This document shows, one piece after another, positions 34,850-44,016 of a stretch of DNA of 64,000 nucleotides; the first letter of the stretch is position 1, and each line of letters starts with the position of its first letter. The notes beneath the pieces were generated by a model. It was not told where the DNA came from. It worked only from the letters and a program-made list of their open reading frames with translations, and made no database searches. Origin of the DNA: Ignavibacteria bacterium (GTDB taxonomy: Bacteria > Bacteroidota > Ignavibacteria > Kapaibacteriales > UBA4661); contig JACVZY010000081.1 in NCBI GenBank assembly GCA_014654705.1, forward strand, positions 154,021 to 218,020, read 5' to 3'. The translations under genes were made by a program, and so were the position numbers.

Positions 34850-35671
34850 ATGAACATACAATCATTTCAATATCAACACTTCATATCACGCTTTGCAGTG
34901 CTTGGTGCTGAGAATGCCAAGCGGGGCACACTTGTTCTGCTGCACGGGCTGTACGAAAATTTGCACTTTTGGGACGGATTTGCTGAAAAATTGGCTGTGT
35001 CGTATCGTGTTGTGGTGATGGATTTGCCCGGGCATAATCCTGATTCACCTCTGCCTGCGGGTACGAACTGCACAATTCGGGATATGGCGGATAGTGTCAT
35101 GACACTTCTTACGCTTTGTGGTATTGACAAAGCAGTAATAGCAGGACATTCGATGGGCGGGGCGGTGGCGATGCAGTGCTTGAAGCATTATCCAAAGCAG
35201 ATTGCAGGGTTGTGCCTTTTCCACGCAACCCCTTTTGCGGATGCGCCGGAGGCAAAAGTGAATCGTGAAAAGGTCATAGCAACCATTCAAAGCGGCGGTA
35301 AATCTGAAGCAGTAGAAGGATTGCTGGGGCGAATGTTTGCAAAAGAGATATATACCGCCAAACCCGCCATAGTGGAGCATTTGCAAAGTATTCTTGTGCA
35401 GGTTCCTGAAAGCGGCATGATAGCAGGGCATTGTGCTATGCGCGACCGTGAGGACACAAGTGCTGTTTTGCAGGAAATCCCAGTACCGACACTTTTTATC
35501 CTTGGTAAAAGCGATGCAATTATTCCCGTTGAGGCAATGTTGCCTGTTTGTACTATGCCTCAGAAGTCGCTTGTATGCTTGCTTTCAGGGGTAGGTCATG
35601 TGGGAATGCTGGAAGCACCGAAAGAATGCGAAATAGCTCTCAAGGCGCTGATGGAGATGTGTCGTTGCTGA
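34850..35671 (+). CDS. Alpha/beta-fold hydrolase
   Basis: 273 residues, cytoplasmic. It has LLHGLYENLHFWDGF (oxyanion), MDLPGHNPDS, nucleophile elbow VIAGHSMGGAVAM (Ser101), the acid in ILGKSDAIIPVEA, and the catalytic His in SGVGHVGMLEAP. The size and lid (about 135-190) fit the large esterase/MhpC-like group, whose substrates range over esters and C-C bonds. It follows the pxp operon in the same direction after 82 bp and may be read through, but nothing in its sequence links it to 5-oxoproline. Confidence 0.88.
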   Translation: MNIQSFQYQHFISRFAVLGAENAKRGTLVLLHGLYENLHFWDGFAEKLAVSYRVVVMDLPGHNPDSPLPAGTNCTIRDMADSVMTLLTLCGIDKAVIAGHSMGGAVAMQCLKHYPKQIAGLCLFHATPFADAPEAKVNREKVIATIQSGGKSEAVEGLLGRMFAKEIYTAKPAIVEHLQSILVQVPESGMIAGHCAMRDREDTSAVLQEIPVPTLFILGKSDAIIPVEAMLPVCTMPQKSLVCLLSGVGHVGMLEAPKECEIALKALMEMCRC

Positions 35672-35786
35672 TATTACTATTCAGTTACAAAATCAAGTAC
35701 AAGAAAGCGAAAAAGAGGGTTGTTTTTGGAGATATTTCAAAAAAAAGAACGTATTGTTAAAAAAAATAAAATATTTGTGCTTTTTT

Positions 35787-35818
35787 CTTGGCGTAAATTG
35801 AAAATTCTGCTATGTTTG
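35787..35818 (+). promoter_or_regulatory. Bacteroidota-type promoter of the S51 lipoprotein gene
   Basis: CTTG (35787-35790), a 20-nt spacer and TATGTTTG (35811-35818), a perfect TAnnTTTG box. Transcription would start near 35822 and give a leader of about 100 nt before the ATG at 35927. Confidence 0.55.
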
Positions 35819-35926
35819 TTGTAGGCAAAATTATCGCTGTTCAGAGAGTTGTGTGTTCGATATAAGTTGTTGATGTGATTTTGCTTACAATTACCTTCCT
35901 TCCCATTTTTTGCTTCGGAGAGAGTT

Positions 35927-37012
35927 ATGAATTCCACCAGAGTACTTGGTGCGCTATGTGCGTTTTCGGTTGTCGTTTTGTCGGCTTGCACGTCGTCTAT
36001 TGTTGAACAGGCAATCGCGCCGGAATCGGTTGCGGTGTCATCGGTCGGTTCGGGTAAAGATGGAGCCTCTTTGCAGGCATATCAAAGTTTTATCGTTGGT
36101 GATGCTGCCGACGTAACACGCACCACCTCAGGCGGCACAGTGCTGATGGGCGGCGGCACGGATGTTGACGAGGCGTTTCGGTGGATGATTACGAAATCGG
36201 GTGGCGGAGATTTTGTGATTCTTCGTGCTGCCGGCACCGATGGTTATAATTCCTACGTGTATAGCGAACTTGGTGGCGTAAATTCTTGTGAAACACTCAT
36301 CATTGCTTCTCGCGCCGATGCGAATGACCCTGTGGTGGAGCAGAAAATTCGGAACGCTGAGGCAGTCTTTATCGCTGGCGGCGACCAAGCAAACTACGTG
36401 AACTTCTGGGAAGGAACGCGCGTGGAAGATGCTTTGAACTACCTCATCAATACGAAAAAAGTCCCGCTTGGCGGTACAAGTGCGGGCTGCGCTATTCAGG
36501 GCAAAAACTATTTCTCGGCTGTCAATGGCACGATTACAAGCGCTCAAGCACTTGCCAATCCGTATAACTCGCTCCTGACTATTGGGCGTAATAACTTTTT
36601 GAATAATGCTTTTCTTGACAACACCATCACCGATACGCACTTCAATAACCCCGACCGTCGTGGTCGCCTTGTGACCTTTTTGGCTCGCCTAAGCAAAGAT
36701 TATGGCGTACAGGCTAAAGGTATCGGTGTGGACGAACAAACTGCTGTGTGTATTGACCAAAATGGTAGCGCCCGTGTGTATGGCAATGGCACGGCGTTTT
36801 TCTTGCGTCAGCGTACCACTACGTCAACACCGGAGCGTTGTATTTCCGGTAGCTCCTTGGATTGGTACCGCAGTCGTCAAGCTGTTTCGGTCTATAAAAT
36901 TAACGGCTCCACGACTGGTGCCGGACCCTTTAGCGTCAGTACATGGAGCGGAAGCGGCGGAAGCAGCCAGTTCTACTACGTTGACCGTGGAACGCTTGGT
37001 GTATCGTACTAA
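35927..37012 (+). CDS. Secreted S51-family (cyanophycinase-like) lipoprotein
   Basis: 361 residues with a lipoprotein signal (LGALCAFSVVVLSAC). The catalytic domain is a class I glutamine-amidotransferase-like fold of peptidase family S51: TVLMGGGTDVDEAFRWMI, FVILRAAGTDGYNSY, EAVFIAGGDQANYVNFWEGT, the nucleophile elbow LGGTSAGCAIQG (Ser in T-S-A-G), and TDTHFNNPDRRGRLVTFLARL with the His. Extracellular cyanophycinases cut the beta-Asp-Arg bonds of cyanophycin, and related members act on isoaspartyl peptides. The substrate here is not certain. It is a single gene with its own promoter, followed by a strong terminator. Confidence 0.88.
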   Translation: MNSTRVLGALCAFSVVVLSACTSSIVEQAIAPESVAVSSVGSGKDGASLQAYQSFIVGDAADVTRTTSGGTVLMGGGTDVDEAFRWMITKSGGGDFVILRAAGTDGYNSYVYSELGGVNSCETLIIASRADANDPVVEQKIRNAEAVFIAGGDQANYVNFWEGTRVEDALNYLINTKKVPLGGTSAGCAIQGKNYFSAVNGTITSAQALANPYNSLLTIGRNNFLNNAFLDNTITDTHFNNPDRRGRLVTFLARLSKDYGVQAKGIGVDEQTAVCIDQNGSARVYGNGTAFFLRQRTTTSTPERCISGSSLDWYRSRQAVSVYKINGSTTGAGPFSVSTWSGSGGSSQFYYVDRGTLGVSY

Positions 37013-37082
37013 GAAAAATGCTTGCATTGTTTTATCATAACGCTTTTGGGTGAAACGCAGATAAAATCACTATGAACCGCAT

Positions 37083-37116
37083 AAAAGCCTCTTTTCCGTA
37101 AGGGAAAGAGGCTTTT
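37083..37116. terminator. Bidirectional intrinsic terminator
   Basis: A 15-bp stem (AAAAGCCTCTTTTCC at 37083-37097 with GGGAAAGAGGCTTTT at 37102-37116, one G-T pair) closes on the loop GTAA. T-rich ends lie on both strands. It separates the S51 gene from the convergent reductase gene. Confidence 0.9.
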
Positions 37117-37146
37117 GTGTTTGCTGTAAGGCGGTCTCACTCGGTT

Positions 37147-38034
37147 TTATCCGGCATTATACACGTGTGCAAACGTCGTCGCTGCAAATTCTTCTACTGT
37201 TGTCGGCGTGGTGCTTTCGGCGGTACGGGTTTCGTGGTTGAAAACGCCGAGATTGATACCTTCTGACATTGCAATATAAGCATCGGCTAAACTTTCGGAC
37301 AAACCTGCTTGTACCATTCCGACTTTCGCTTGGTCATAGGGGAAGGCGACGTAGTTCAATTCCGGTTTGCCGATGGCAGCGCCAAGCGCTTTGGTGATTT
37401 CGTTCATGGAATAATCTTTTGCACCCAAAATCGGTAGCACGGATTTACCCGTAAAATCAAGCGCAAGCAGCTTTTTCGTTGCCACCACAGCAATATCTTT
37501 TGTTGCCACGAGCGGATAGGCGACATCGCCCTGGATTGCACTACCGTTGATACCCATGCCTTTAATCATACCAATATTTCCCAAAAGATTCTCAAAGAAA
37601 TAGGACGGGCGCAAGTGCAGGACGTTCACACCTTCCAGCGCATTCAAGCGCTTTTCCTGACGTGCCAAACCTGCCACAACGCCAGTCTTTTCCTCGGTGT
37701 GTCCGCCGACGCTGCTAATGTTCACGACGTATGTCACGCCGGAGGCTTTGATGGCAGCAGTAATAGATTCGCCAAGTGCATTTTGTTCCGCCGAAACATC
37801 TGGCACAGTGTATCCGGTGGAAACCATCACGAGCACCGCTTTTGAACCCGTGAATGCTTGTGTCAGGAACGCCGTATCGTTGGCATCACCCGCAAAAATT
37901 TCTGCACCTTGTGCAGCGAACCGTTGTAGTTTATCTGCCGAGCGAGCAATCACGCGGACTTTTTCGCCTTTTGCAAGAAGGGCTTCGGTTACTCTGCTGC
38001 CAATATTGCCCGTTGCGCCAAGAATAGTGTACAT
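37147..38034 (-). CDS. NmrA-like NAD(P)H-binding reductase
   Basis: 295 residues from the ATG at 38034. Rossmann fold with the NmrA/QOR2 motif MYTILGATGNIGSRVTEALLAKG, VRVIARSADKLQRF, and AVLVMVSTGYTVPD. It belongs to the atypical SDR group that includes NmrA, azoreductase and quinone oxidoreductase QOR2; the active-site Tyr-x-x-x-Lys of classical SDRs is absent (LRPSYFFENLLGN instead). It is divergent from an HxlR regulator, a pairing commonly seen for quinone or electrophile-responsive reductases, so it probably reduces quinones or aldehydes when the regulator is switched. Confidence 0.9.
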   Translation of the reverse strand: MYTILGATGNIGSRVTEALLAKGEKVRVIARSADKLQRFAAQGAEIFAGDANDTAFLTQAFTGSKAVLVMVSTGYTVPDVSAEQNALGESITAAIKASGVTYVVNISSVGGHTEEKTGVVAGLARQEKRLNALEGVNVLHLRPSYFFENLLGNIGMIKGMGINGSAIQGDVAYPLVATKDIAVVATKKLLALDFTGKSVLPILGAKDYSMNEITKALGAAIGKPELNYVAFPYDQAKVGMVQAGLSESLADAYIAMSEGINLGVFNHETRTAESTTPTTVEEFAATTFAHVYNAG

Positions 38035-38073
38035 AAATACTCTCAAAAATTTGGTAAAAGGATGTGAGAAAAA

Positions 38074-38104
38074 TTTGATGCTTCAAAAATAAACCTTATA
38101 TTTG
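38074..38104 (+). promoter_or_regulatory. Promoter of hxlR-type gene and lytSR
   Basis: TTTG (38074-38077), a 19-nt spacer and TATATTTG (38097-38104): an exact match to TTTG-N19-TAnnTTTG. The start point would be near 38108, inside the dyad at 38105-38132. Confidence 0.75.
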
Positions 38105-38115
38105 TTACAGGCAAG
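38084..38115 (-). promoter_or_regulatory. Promoter of the NmrA-like reductase
   Basis: On the minus strand CTTG (38115-38112), a 20-nt spacer and TATTTTTG (38091-38084), a perfect TAnnTTTG box. Its -33 element lies within the dyad at 38105-38132, so a protein bound there would block this promoter. Confidence 0.65.
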
Positions 38116-38132
38116 TATGCACTTAAAAGTAA
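38105..38132. promoter_or_regulatory. Symmetric dyad, probable HxlR operator
   Basis: TTAC-n4-AAGT-atgc-ACTT-n4-GTAA, with both pairs of arms centred on the same point (38118.5). A 28-bp, two-fold symmetric site fits a dimeric winged-helix protein. It covers the start of the plus-strand promoter and the -33 box of the minus-strand promoter, so one bound regulator could control both genes. Confidence 0.6.
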
Positions 38133-38181
38133 TAAACACACAGAAAAGAGAGTATTGGATAAAATCAAGGAGTAACAGCCG

Positions 38182-38607
38182 ATGAAATTTCAAATTAACA
38201 AGAAGATTTTTTTCTGCCCGATGGAATTAACAATGGATGTGTTGGGTGGAAAGTGGAAATTGCTCATTCTTTGGCAGCTTCAGCAGGGTACGAAGCGCTA
38301 TGGCGAACTGCGCACTGCGCTTCAGGATATAACACACAAGATGCTCACGCAGCAGTTACGGGAACTTGAAAGCGACGGTATTGTTCATCGTGAGGTGTTT
38401 CACGTGGTGCCGCCGAAAGTAGAGTATTCGCTGACCGATAGGGGAAATAGACTGACAACGGTGATGGAATCTATGGCGGAGTGGGCAAGCGCTTTTCAAG
38501 TGGACGAAGTTGCAACGCCGTCAACAAAAAAGAAAACGTCTGAATCTTCCCAAACGAAGAAGACCAAAGAACCCGCACAAGGTAAACCCCGTAAGAAAGC
38601 AGCATGA
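38182..38607 (+). CDS. HxlR-family winged-helix regulator
   Basis: 141 residues. The HxlR domain (about 10-105) is clear: FFCPMELTMDVLGGKWKLLILWQL, RYGELRTAL, ITHKMLTQQLRELESDGIVHREVF, PPKVEYSLTDRGNRL. Cys12 sits just before the first helix, where QorR/YodB/HypR proteins keep their redox-sensing cysteine, so it may sense quinones or disulfide stress. The C-terminal 30 residues are a Lys/Thr-rich tail (KKKTSESSQTKKTKEPAQ) and may be disordered. It is divergent from the reductase gene and followed 7 bp later by a LytS-type kinase gene. Confidence 0.95.
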   Translation: MKFQINKKIFFCPMELTMDVLGGKWKLLILWQLQQGTKRYGELRTALQDITHKMLTQQLRELESDGIVHREVFHVVPPKVEYSLTDRGNRLTTVMESMAEWASAFQVDEVATPSTKKKTSESSQTKKTKEPAQGKPRKKAA

Positions 38608-38614
38608 CAAGTGT

Positions 38615-39862
38615 ATGGCTTACGAAAAGAAATCTGTGGAGTCTAAATCGCTCTTGATTAGATACATTCCCACGTGGAAGCTCCCCGTTTGGCAGTGGGT
38701 AGGGATTCTCCTTTTCTGCGCCGTAACTGCGGTACTTTTGAATACGCTGTTCTTTTGGCAATATGTAGCTACTTCTTCGGCAAATTCTTCCTCGTCGTCG
38801 CAAAGTCTGAACGTGGCTTTCTGGACGTACTTGCCGGGCGAATCCACGCGCCGCATCGCTTGGGCACTCGTGATTCCTATTGCGCTCCACTTTGCGCGAT
38901 TGCTGCCTATTCAAGCCGGAAACGCTTCTGCACACGGTTTGGGTGGTGTGCCGAAGCAGCTTATGGTGCATGGGGTACTTAGTCTGGCATTTGCTTTTAT
39001 GTCGGCACTTTGCACGGTTGCGCTTGTCTATATTCTCGTACCGATATTTTTCCCCTTGCGAGTATTACTATCGCCGATGCAAGAATTGGTAAACCATCTT
39101 ATGTTTGTAACGGGCTTCACGGCATCAGTGGTTTTGTACTGGCTTATTTTGGGCGGCACGAATGCGCTTGCCTATTACCATGCTTTCCGCGACCAATCCT
39201 TGCGAGCCTCTTTGCTTGAGGCACAACTGGCGCAGGCGCAGCTTCATGCCTTGCAAATGCAACTCAATCCACACTTCCTTTTTAATGCACTCAATTCTGT
39301 ATCCTCGTTGCTGTACGAGGATGTTCGCCGTGCCGATACGATGCTGGTGCGGCTGGGAGAGTTCTTGCGGTTGACGTTGAATGCTCCTCTGGCGCAATGC
39401 ACCTCGCTTCGGCAGGAGCTAGAGTTTGTGAGGCGTTATCTGGATATTGAGCAGATGCGCTTTGAGGAGCGCGTTTGTGTGGAATGGGATATTGCTCAGG
39501 AAGCGCTGAACGCTTCTGTGCCAACATTTATTTTGCAGCCGCTCGTGGAAAATGCGCTCAAGCATGGCATCCTACCTTCTGCAGTCGGTGGCACAGTGAG
39601 CATCAGTGCCGCACGGCGGGGCAAATTCGTTCAATTAAGCGTGAGCAATCGTTCTGTAATCCAGCATTCTGCATTGCAGACAGCCGTTGCTCCACCAAGC
39701 GTCAAACCCAACGATACAAGCACAGGAATTGGCTTGTCGAATACCCGTTCCCGTTTGGAAAAGCTCTATCAAGGCGCATATACGTTGGATTATGGAGTGC
39801 TTGATGGGGGAGGCTTTGCTGTCGTGGTAACAATTCCTTATCAAATTTCCGACAAGAAGTAA
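38615..39862 (+). CDS. LytS-type sensor histidine kinase
   Basis: 415 residues from the ATG at 38615; the frame stays open upstream but overlaps the hxlR-type gene. It has four predicted transmembrane helices (about 28-50, 80-98, 116-148, 160-182) and no separate extracellular sensor domain. A coiled coil (QSLRASLLEAQLAQAQLHAL) precedes the His_kinase domain: QLNPHFLFNALNSVSSLL (His220), then the HATPase with ILQPLVENALKHGI, and the G box TGIGLSNTRSRLEKLY. It forms a pair with the LytTR regulator 9 bp downstream. Confidence 0.95.
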   Translation: MAYEKKSVESKSLLIRYIPTWKLPVWQWVGILLFCAVTAVLLNTLFFWQYVATSSANSSSSSQSLNVAFWTYLPGESTRRIAWALVIPIALHFARLLPIQAGNASAHGLGGVPKQLMVHGVLSLAFAFMSALCTVALVYILVPIFFPLRVLLSPMQELVNHLMFVTGFTASVVLYWLILGGTNALAYYHAFRDQSLRASLLEAQLAQAQLHALQMQLNPHFLFNALNSVSSLLYEDVRRADTMLVRLGEFLRLTLNAPLAQCTSLRQELEFVRRYLDIEQMRFEERVCVEWDIAQEALNASVPTFILQPLVENALKHGILPSAVGGTVSISAARRGKFVQLSVSNRSVIQHSALQTAVAPPSVKPNDTSTGIGLSNTRSRLEKLYQGAYTLDYGVLDGGGFAVVVTIPYQISDKK

Positions 39863-39871
39863 CCTAGGACT

Positions 39872-40669
39872 ATGCCCAAACCGCTCCGCGCAATTATTGT
39901 GGACGATGAACGCCTTGCACGCGCCAAAATACGCCGTTTCCTTGAGGACTACGGGGCAGTGGAAATTATTGCCGAATGTGCCAATGGCATGGAAGCGCTC
40001 ACCGTCATTGGCGAACAGGCTTTGGATGTGATATTTCTGGATGTGCAGATGCCGGAGATGAGCGGTTTTGAGGTGTTGCGTTTGCTTGGGGAATCGCATC
40101 TTTTGCCGGAAACTCCGCCATTGGTGGTATTTGTAACCGCGTTTGACCACTATGCTGTTGCTGCTTTTCAGGAAAATGCTCTGGACTATATCGTCAAGCC
40201 CTTTGATTATGAGCGCTTTTCGGTAGCACTTCGGCGTGTGGAAGAGACAATTTCCGTAGCGGCTGCCGCTAGGCGCTATCAGGAACTAACATGGCGGGTC
40301 GTTGAGGAGCAAAGTCAAAAACAAGTGTCGAATCTTCGATTTGAGGAACGATTTGTTTTCAAATCACGGGGCAAAATCAGCCTTGTTGCTACGCCAGACA
40401 TTGATTGGATAGAAGCAGAAGGGAACTATGCTGTTTTTCACGTCGGCAAAGCCCGCTATCTGCTCCGAGAGACACTTTCTGCGCTTGAAACTAGGCTTGA
40501 TCCGGCGATGTTTCTGCGAATTCACCGCTCGGCAATCGTTCGCGTTTCTTTTCTGAATTCATTGGAACAGCACGAAGACGGGAGTTATCATGCCATAATG
40601 CGCGACGGAACACGCTGGGGAGTTGGTCCTACTTATCGTGATGCAGTGCGTCGAGCGCTCAGTTTGTAA
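39872..40669 (+). CDS. LytTR response regulator
   Basis: 265 residues. The receiver domain (about 5-128) has IIVDDE, phospho-acceptor Asp57 (VIFLDVQMPEMSG), Thr in VFVTAF and Lys in YIVKPF. The LytTR DNA-binding domain (about 165-262) has FKSRGKISLVATPDIDWIEAEGNYAVFHVG, MFLRIHRSAIVRVSFLNSLEQ and the final DGTRWGVGPTYRDAVRRAL. It should be phosphorylated by the LytS-type kinase encoded just before it; the target promoters are not identified in this window except for a possible direct-repeat site at 25220-25253. Confidence 0.96.
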   Translation: MPKPLRAIIVDDERLARAKIRRFLEDYGAVEIIAECANGMEALTVIGEQALDVIFLDVQMPEMSGFEVLRLLGESHLLPETPPLVVFVTAFDHYAVAAFQENALDYIVKPFDYERFSVALRRVEETISVAAAARRYQELTWRVVEEQSQKQVSNLRFEERFVFKSRGKISLVATPDIDWIEAEGNYAVFHVGKARYLLRETLSALETRLDPAMFLRIHRSAIVRVSFLNSLEQHEDGSYHAIMRDGTRWGVGPTYRDAVRRALSL

Positions 40670-40769
40670 AATGGTGCTAAAAAATCTTTGGTTCGCTTGA
40701 ATCAAGTACGACAGGAATTTGGTATTTTGAAGCTACAAAGTACCACTCGAATTCTGGACGGAAATCATT

Positions 40770-41909
40770 ATGAAGCAAAAGAAACTGTCACAGGAGAGTA
40801 AAGTATCGGGGAAGGTAAAAGAGCAGTTCTCTCAACAAAAACATCCCTTATACGAGCCAGAGCCAGAGCATATTGGTGGTGATATTCAAGATCATCTTCA
40901 AAAACTCCACGTGCGTACGATAGAACTTGAAATACAAGTTGATAGCTTGCGTGAAGCAAAAACTGAAATCGAAACGCAACTTCAGCGTTATATCAAACTC
41001 TACAATGATCTGTACGACCATGCTCCCGTTGGATACTGCACTATTGCACGCGAGGATGGAAGAATTCTCAAGACAAACTTTGCCTTTGCAGAGTTGCTTG
41101 GCATTCAGCGAGAAGAGCTTGTCGAAAAGCGATTTCTTCCTTTGGTCTCTGAAGAATCTCGTTCACATTTGAGCGATGTATGGACAAGTATTTTTTCTGG
41201 TAGCGGGCTGAATAAACGTTCGTGTGAAATTATGCTGCTTTCAGCAAAGCAAGAACCATTGTGGGTACGCCTTGACGCTACGCTGTACGAAGACAGACAA
41301 TCGTGTGAGATGGTCATTATAGACATTGGTGAAAACAAAAAAATGCAAAAGGCATTGCATCAAAGCGAAATACAGATTTCGGAAATTACTCGATTAACAG
41401 ATGTTGCCGCACAGCGTACACTGGTCAAGGCTTTGCATGAGTGCGAGCAGAAGAATCAGTTGCTGGAACAGGAATATCAACGCAGCCTTTCTTCGCTTCA
41501 GACGACCATTGGTAATAGTTCTACCTCCGTTTCCGCCAGTGCACCAATTGTCAGCGCTAAAGAAGCAGATGTGCCAAAAACTGACTACATCACCATATCA
41601 AGCGCGACACAAGGAAATATTATGCTGGATGCGCGAAAAGATGTACTCTATTTGGAGGGTGCAGATGATTATACACTTTTCGTTACAAGTGTCGGTAAAG
41701 AATACTTGACCTTCGGTACTCTTGGTAAATGGGAGCAACGCCTCTTTCCGCAGGGGTTCATTCGTGTTCACCGATCTACTATTGTGAATTTCCACGCTAT
41801 TTATTCGTGGCACTATGAAAATAAAAATATCGTTCTCAATATGCGTGACGGTAAGCAAATACGGGTCTCAAAGAGCTATAAGGCATATTTTCTTTCGTAT
41901 GTTCGCTGA
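40770..41909 (+). CDS. PAS-LytTR DNA-binding protein
   Basis: 379 residues, no membrane segment. An N-terminal charged region and coiled coil (about 45-75) lead into a PAS domain (about 80-195: LYDHAPVGYCTIAREDGRILKTNFAFAELLGIQREEL), a second coiled coil (about 200-245), a Ser/Ala-rich linker and a LytTR domain (about 275-377: GNIMLDARKDVLYLEGADDYTLF, GFIRVHRSTIVNFHAIYSW, VSKSYKAYFLSYV). There is no receiver domain, so it is a one-component regulator whose PAS domain may sense a small molecule, redox state or a partner. It is the last regulator before the chemoreceptor island, 100 bp after the LytTR response regulator gene. Confidence 0.93.
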   Translation: MKQKKLSQESKVSGKVKEQFSQQKHPLYEPEPEHIGGDIQDHLQKLHVRTIELEIQVDSLREAKTEIETQLQRYIKLYNDLYDHAPVGYCTIAREDGRILKTNFAFAELLGIQREELVEKRFLPLVSEESRSHLSDVWTSIFSGSGLNKRSCEIMLLSAKQEPLWVRLDATLYEDRQSCEMVIIDIGENKKMQKALHQSEIQISEITRLTDVAAQRTLVKALHECEQKNQLLEQEYQRSLSSLQTTIGNSSTSVSASAPIVSAKEADVPKTDYITISSATQGNIMLDARKDVLYLEGADDYTLFVTSVGKEYLTFGTLGKWEQRLFPQGFIRVHRSTIVNFHAIYSWHYENKNIVLNMRDGKQIRVSKSYKAYFLSYVR

Positions 41910-42238
41910 TTCACGGGTTCATTCACCGAGTCAAAGGGGTAATTGACCGAGAGGGGGAATCACTCGGTAGAAACCCACTGGGAATAGTCTTCACGAAATG
42001 ACAAGTTTGGTCTAACACGCTATTACACAAAACCATCTCATAACGACATGAAAGACGTAGTGCAGCGTTCAGTCTGTGCTACCAAGTTTGGTCTGTACTC
42101 TCATAAAGATTCTTGTCGTGTAGGTAGGTACATCGGCTTTCTTATACAAAAAATGCACTGCTAAACATTGCTAAATGGAGTCTGGAAGAGGCTTGCATAC
42201 AATATTCACTTTACCATTTTTCAATAAGGAATCCCATC
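41910..42238. other. Intergenic upstream of the first chemoreceptor
   Basis: 329 bp, no gene. It contains the 12-bp direct repeat CAAGTTTGGTCT at 42002-42013 and 42083-42094, and short complementary arms ACCGAG (41946-41951) and CTCGGT (41963-41968) just after the PAS-LytTR stop, perhaps a weak terminator. No clear TAnnTTTG promoter box was found. Confidence 0.4.
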
Positions 42239-44014
42239 ATGGTTAAAAAACTTTTTGCGAGTCTTTGCGCCCGCTATATCCCCGACCGCATTCAACAACA
42301 ACCAGATTCCGACGAGTACCGCCGAGCGCGGCTCTTGGTGCTTATTACTGTTATCTTGGTCGGAAATCAAATTTTTTATTTTCCAGCCACTTTTACAGGA
42401 AACGACCCACGAGTGCAAATGATAAACTTCGTGGTTATGCTTGTTGCCTTGATATTATACGCTGCGACGATACCTTTGCTCCGAATGAGTGGTTCGGTAA
42501 GAGCAACAGGTATTTACTTAGGACTTCTCATATCCGCCGTTTTATCAATACTCATTTTTTCAGGTGGAGGTTTTGCTTCGCCACTTATGATGTGGCTCAC
42601 GCTGCCGATTTTAATTTCGGTTCTTGTTTCGGGGCGTTTGGGAGGAATAATTGTTATTTCCGCCATTGGTGTATTTGTAACAATACTGGGTATACTCACT
42701 GCTCAAGGAGCAATGAAAGCATCACCACCACCAGCAAACCCAACGTTAATTGCTGCTGTTCTTTCGTTTATTTCTATGGGGCTGTTGACACTTATTTTAG
42801 TCCTTGCCAACACCTTTGAAAACTCGAAAAATATTGCTCTTAATCGTATTGAGCAAGAGCGTGATGAAACGCAAACCAAATTTGACCAAGCCATTTTCGC
42901 TCTTAAGATTGAGCAAGAAACAACGCGTCTTAAAGATGCTGAGAACCTTCGTTCAATCCAAGAACAGCAAGCCTATCTCGAAGAAAGCTCTCGCCAAATC
43001 CTTGATGCAATGCAACGCTTTGCTTTCGGCGACCTGACCGTGCAAGTCGCACCGAGTGGTCGCGAAGATGATATTTCTAAGATTTTTACGGGTTTTAATC
43101 GTAGCGTCGCATCGGTACGCGATTTGGTGCAGCAGGTGATTCACAATGTGGAACAGACGAACACAATTGCTGCACACATTAGTTCAGCTTCCGGGCAAAT
43201 GGCAGCAACCAGCGAAGAACAAGCCGCACAGGTACACCAAATTGCTGCTTCGATTGAGGAAATGGCACGTGCTACCAGTGAAAATTCCCGTCAAACCACA
43301 CAAGTAAACACTATCACCAAACAAAACGGTACGAACGCCACCGAAGGCGCACGGGTAGTGGATGCGGCGGTGAAAAAGATTGAGGAAATTGCAAATGTCG
43401 TCAGCAGTGCTTCGACAGTTGTTGAAAAATTGGGTAACTCCAGCACAGAGATTGGCGAAATCGTACAAGTCATTGAAGAAATCGCCGACCAAACGAATCT
43501 TCTTGCTCTGAACGCTGCAATTGAAGCCGCACGGGCTGGTGACCAAGGACGCGGCTTCGCGGTGGTAGCTGATGAAGTGCGCAAGCTCGCAGAGCGCACA
43601 GCACAAGCAACGAAACAAATCAGTCAAACGATTAAGCAAATCCAGAACGATACGAACCAAGCCGTGATGGGTATGCAACGTGGCAACAGCGAAGTACGCG
43701 ATGGTCTCGCACTTGCCAAGCAAGCAGGAGTATCGCTGACGGGCATTGTCAACGGCTCGCGCGATGTGGAATCCATGGTGGAGGGGTCGGCAAATGCGCT
43801 CTACCAACAATCATCCACGGCAGAAGAAATTGCCAAAAGTGTGGAGCAAGTATCGTCATCGGTAAACGAAACGACGGCAAGTTTGAGTGAAATAGCTCGG
43901 GCGACTGAGAGTTTACGCAGTTTGACAGAGGGATTGCAACATTTGGTCAATAGGTTTGATGTAGGTGAAAATAATTCTTTAGTCCTTTCTTTATCACATT
44001 CAATTGGAGTATAG
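42239..44014 (+). CDS. Methyl-accepting chemotaxis protein with six-helix membrane sensor
   Basis: 591 residues. The N-terminal 200 residues have six hydrophobic helices with only short loops, so the ligand is probably sensed in or at the membrane. A coiled coil (about 200-250) leads to a HAMP-like module (about 255-305: [30 protein letters not shown]) and then the cytoplasmic signalling domain. The hairpin tip is [42 protein letters not shown], the CheA/CheW contact region. No C-terminal CheR-docking pentapeptide is present (ends SHSIGV). It is 2 bp from the porin gene downstream, so they are cotranscribed. Confidence 0.93.
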   Translation: MVKKLFASLCARYIPDRIQQQPDSDEYRRARLLVLITVILVGNQIFYFPATFTGNDPRVQMINFVVMLVALILYAATIPLLRMSGSVRATGIYLGLLISAVLSILIFSGGGFASPLMMWLTLPILISVLVSGRLGGIIVISAIGVFVTILGILTAQGAMKASPPPANPTLIAAVLSFISMGLLTLILVLANTFENSKNIALNRIEQERDETQTKFDQAIFALKIEQETTRLKDAENLRSIQEQQAYLEESSRQILDAMQRFAFGDLTVQVAPSGREDDISKIFTGFNRSVASVRDLVQQVIHNVEQTNTIAAHISSASGQMAATSEEQAAQVHQIAASIEEMARATSENSRQTTQVNTITKQNGTNATEGARVVDAAVKKIEEIANVVSSASTVVEKLGNSSTEIGEIVQVIEEIADQTNLLALNAAIEAARAGDQGRGFAVVADEVRKLAERTAQATKQISQTIKQIQNDTNQAVMGMQRGNSEVRDGLALAKQAGVSLTGIVNGSRDVESMVEGSANALYQQSSTAEEIAKSVEQVSSSVNETTASLSEIARATESLRSLTEGLQHLVNRFDVGENNSLVLSLSHSIGV

Positions 44015-44016
44015 TT

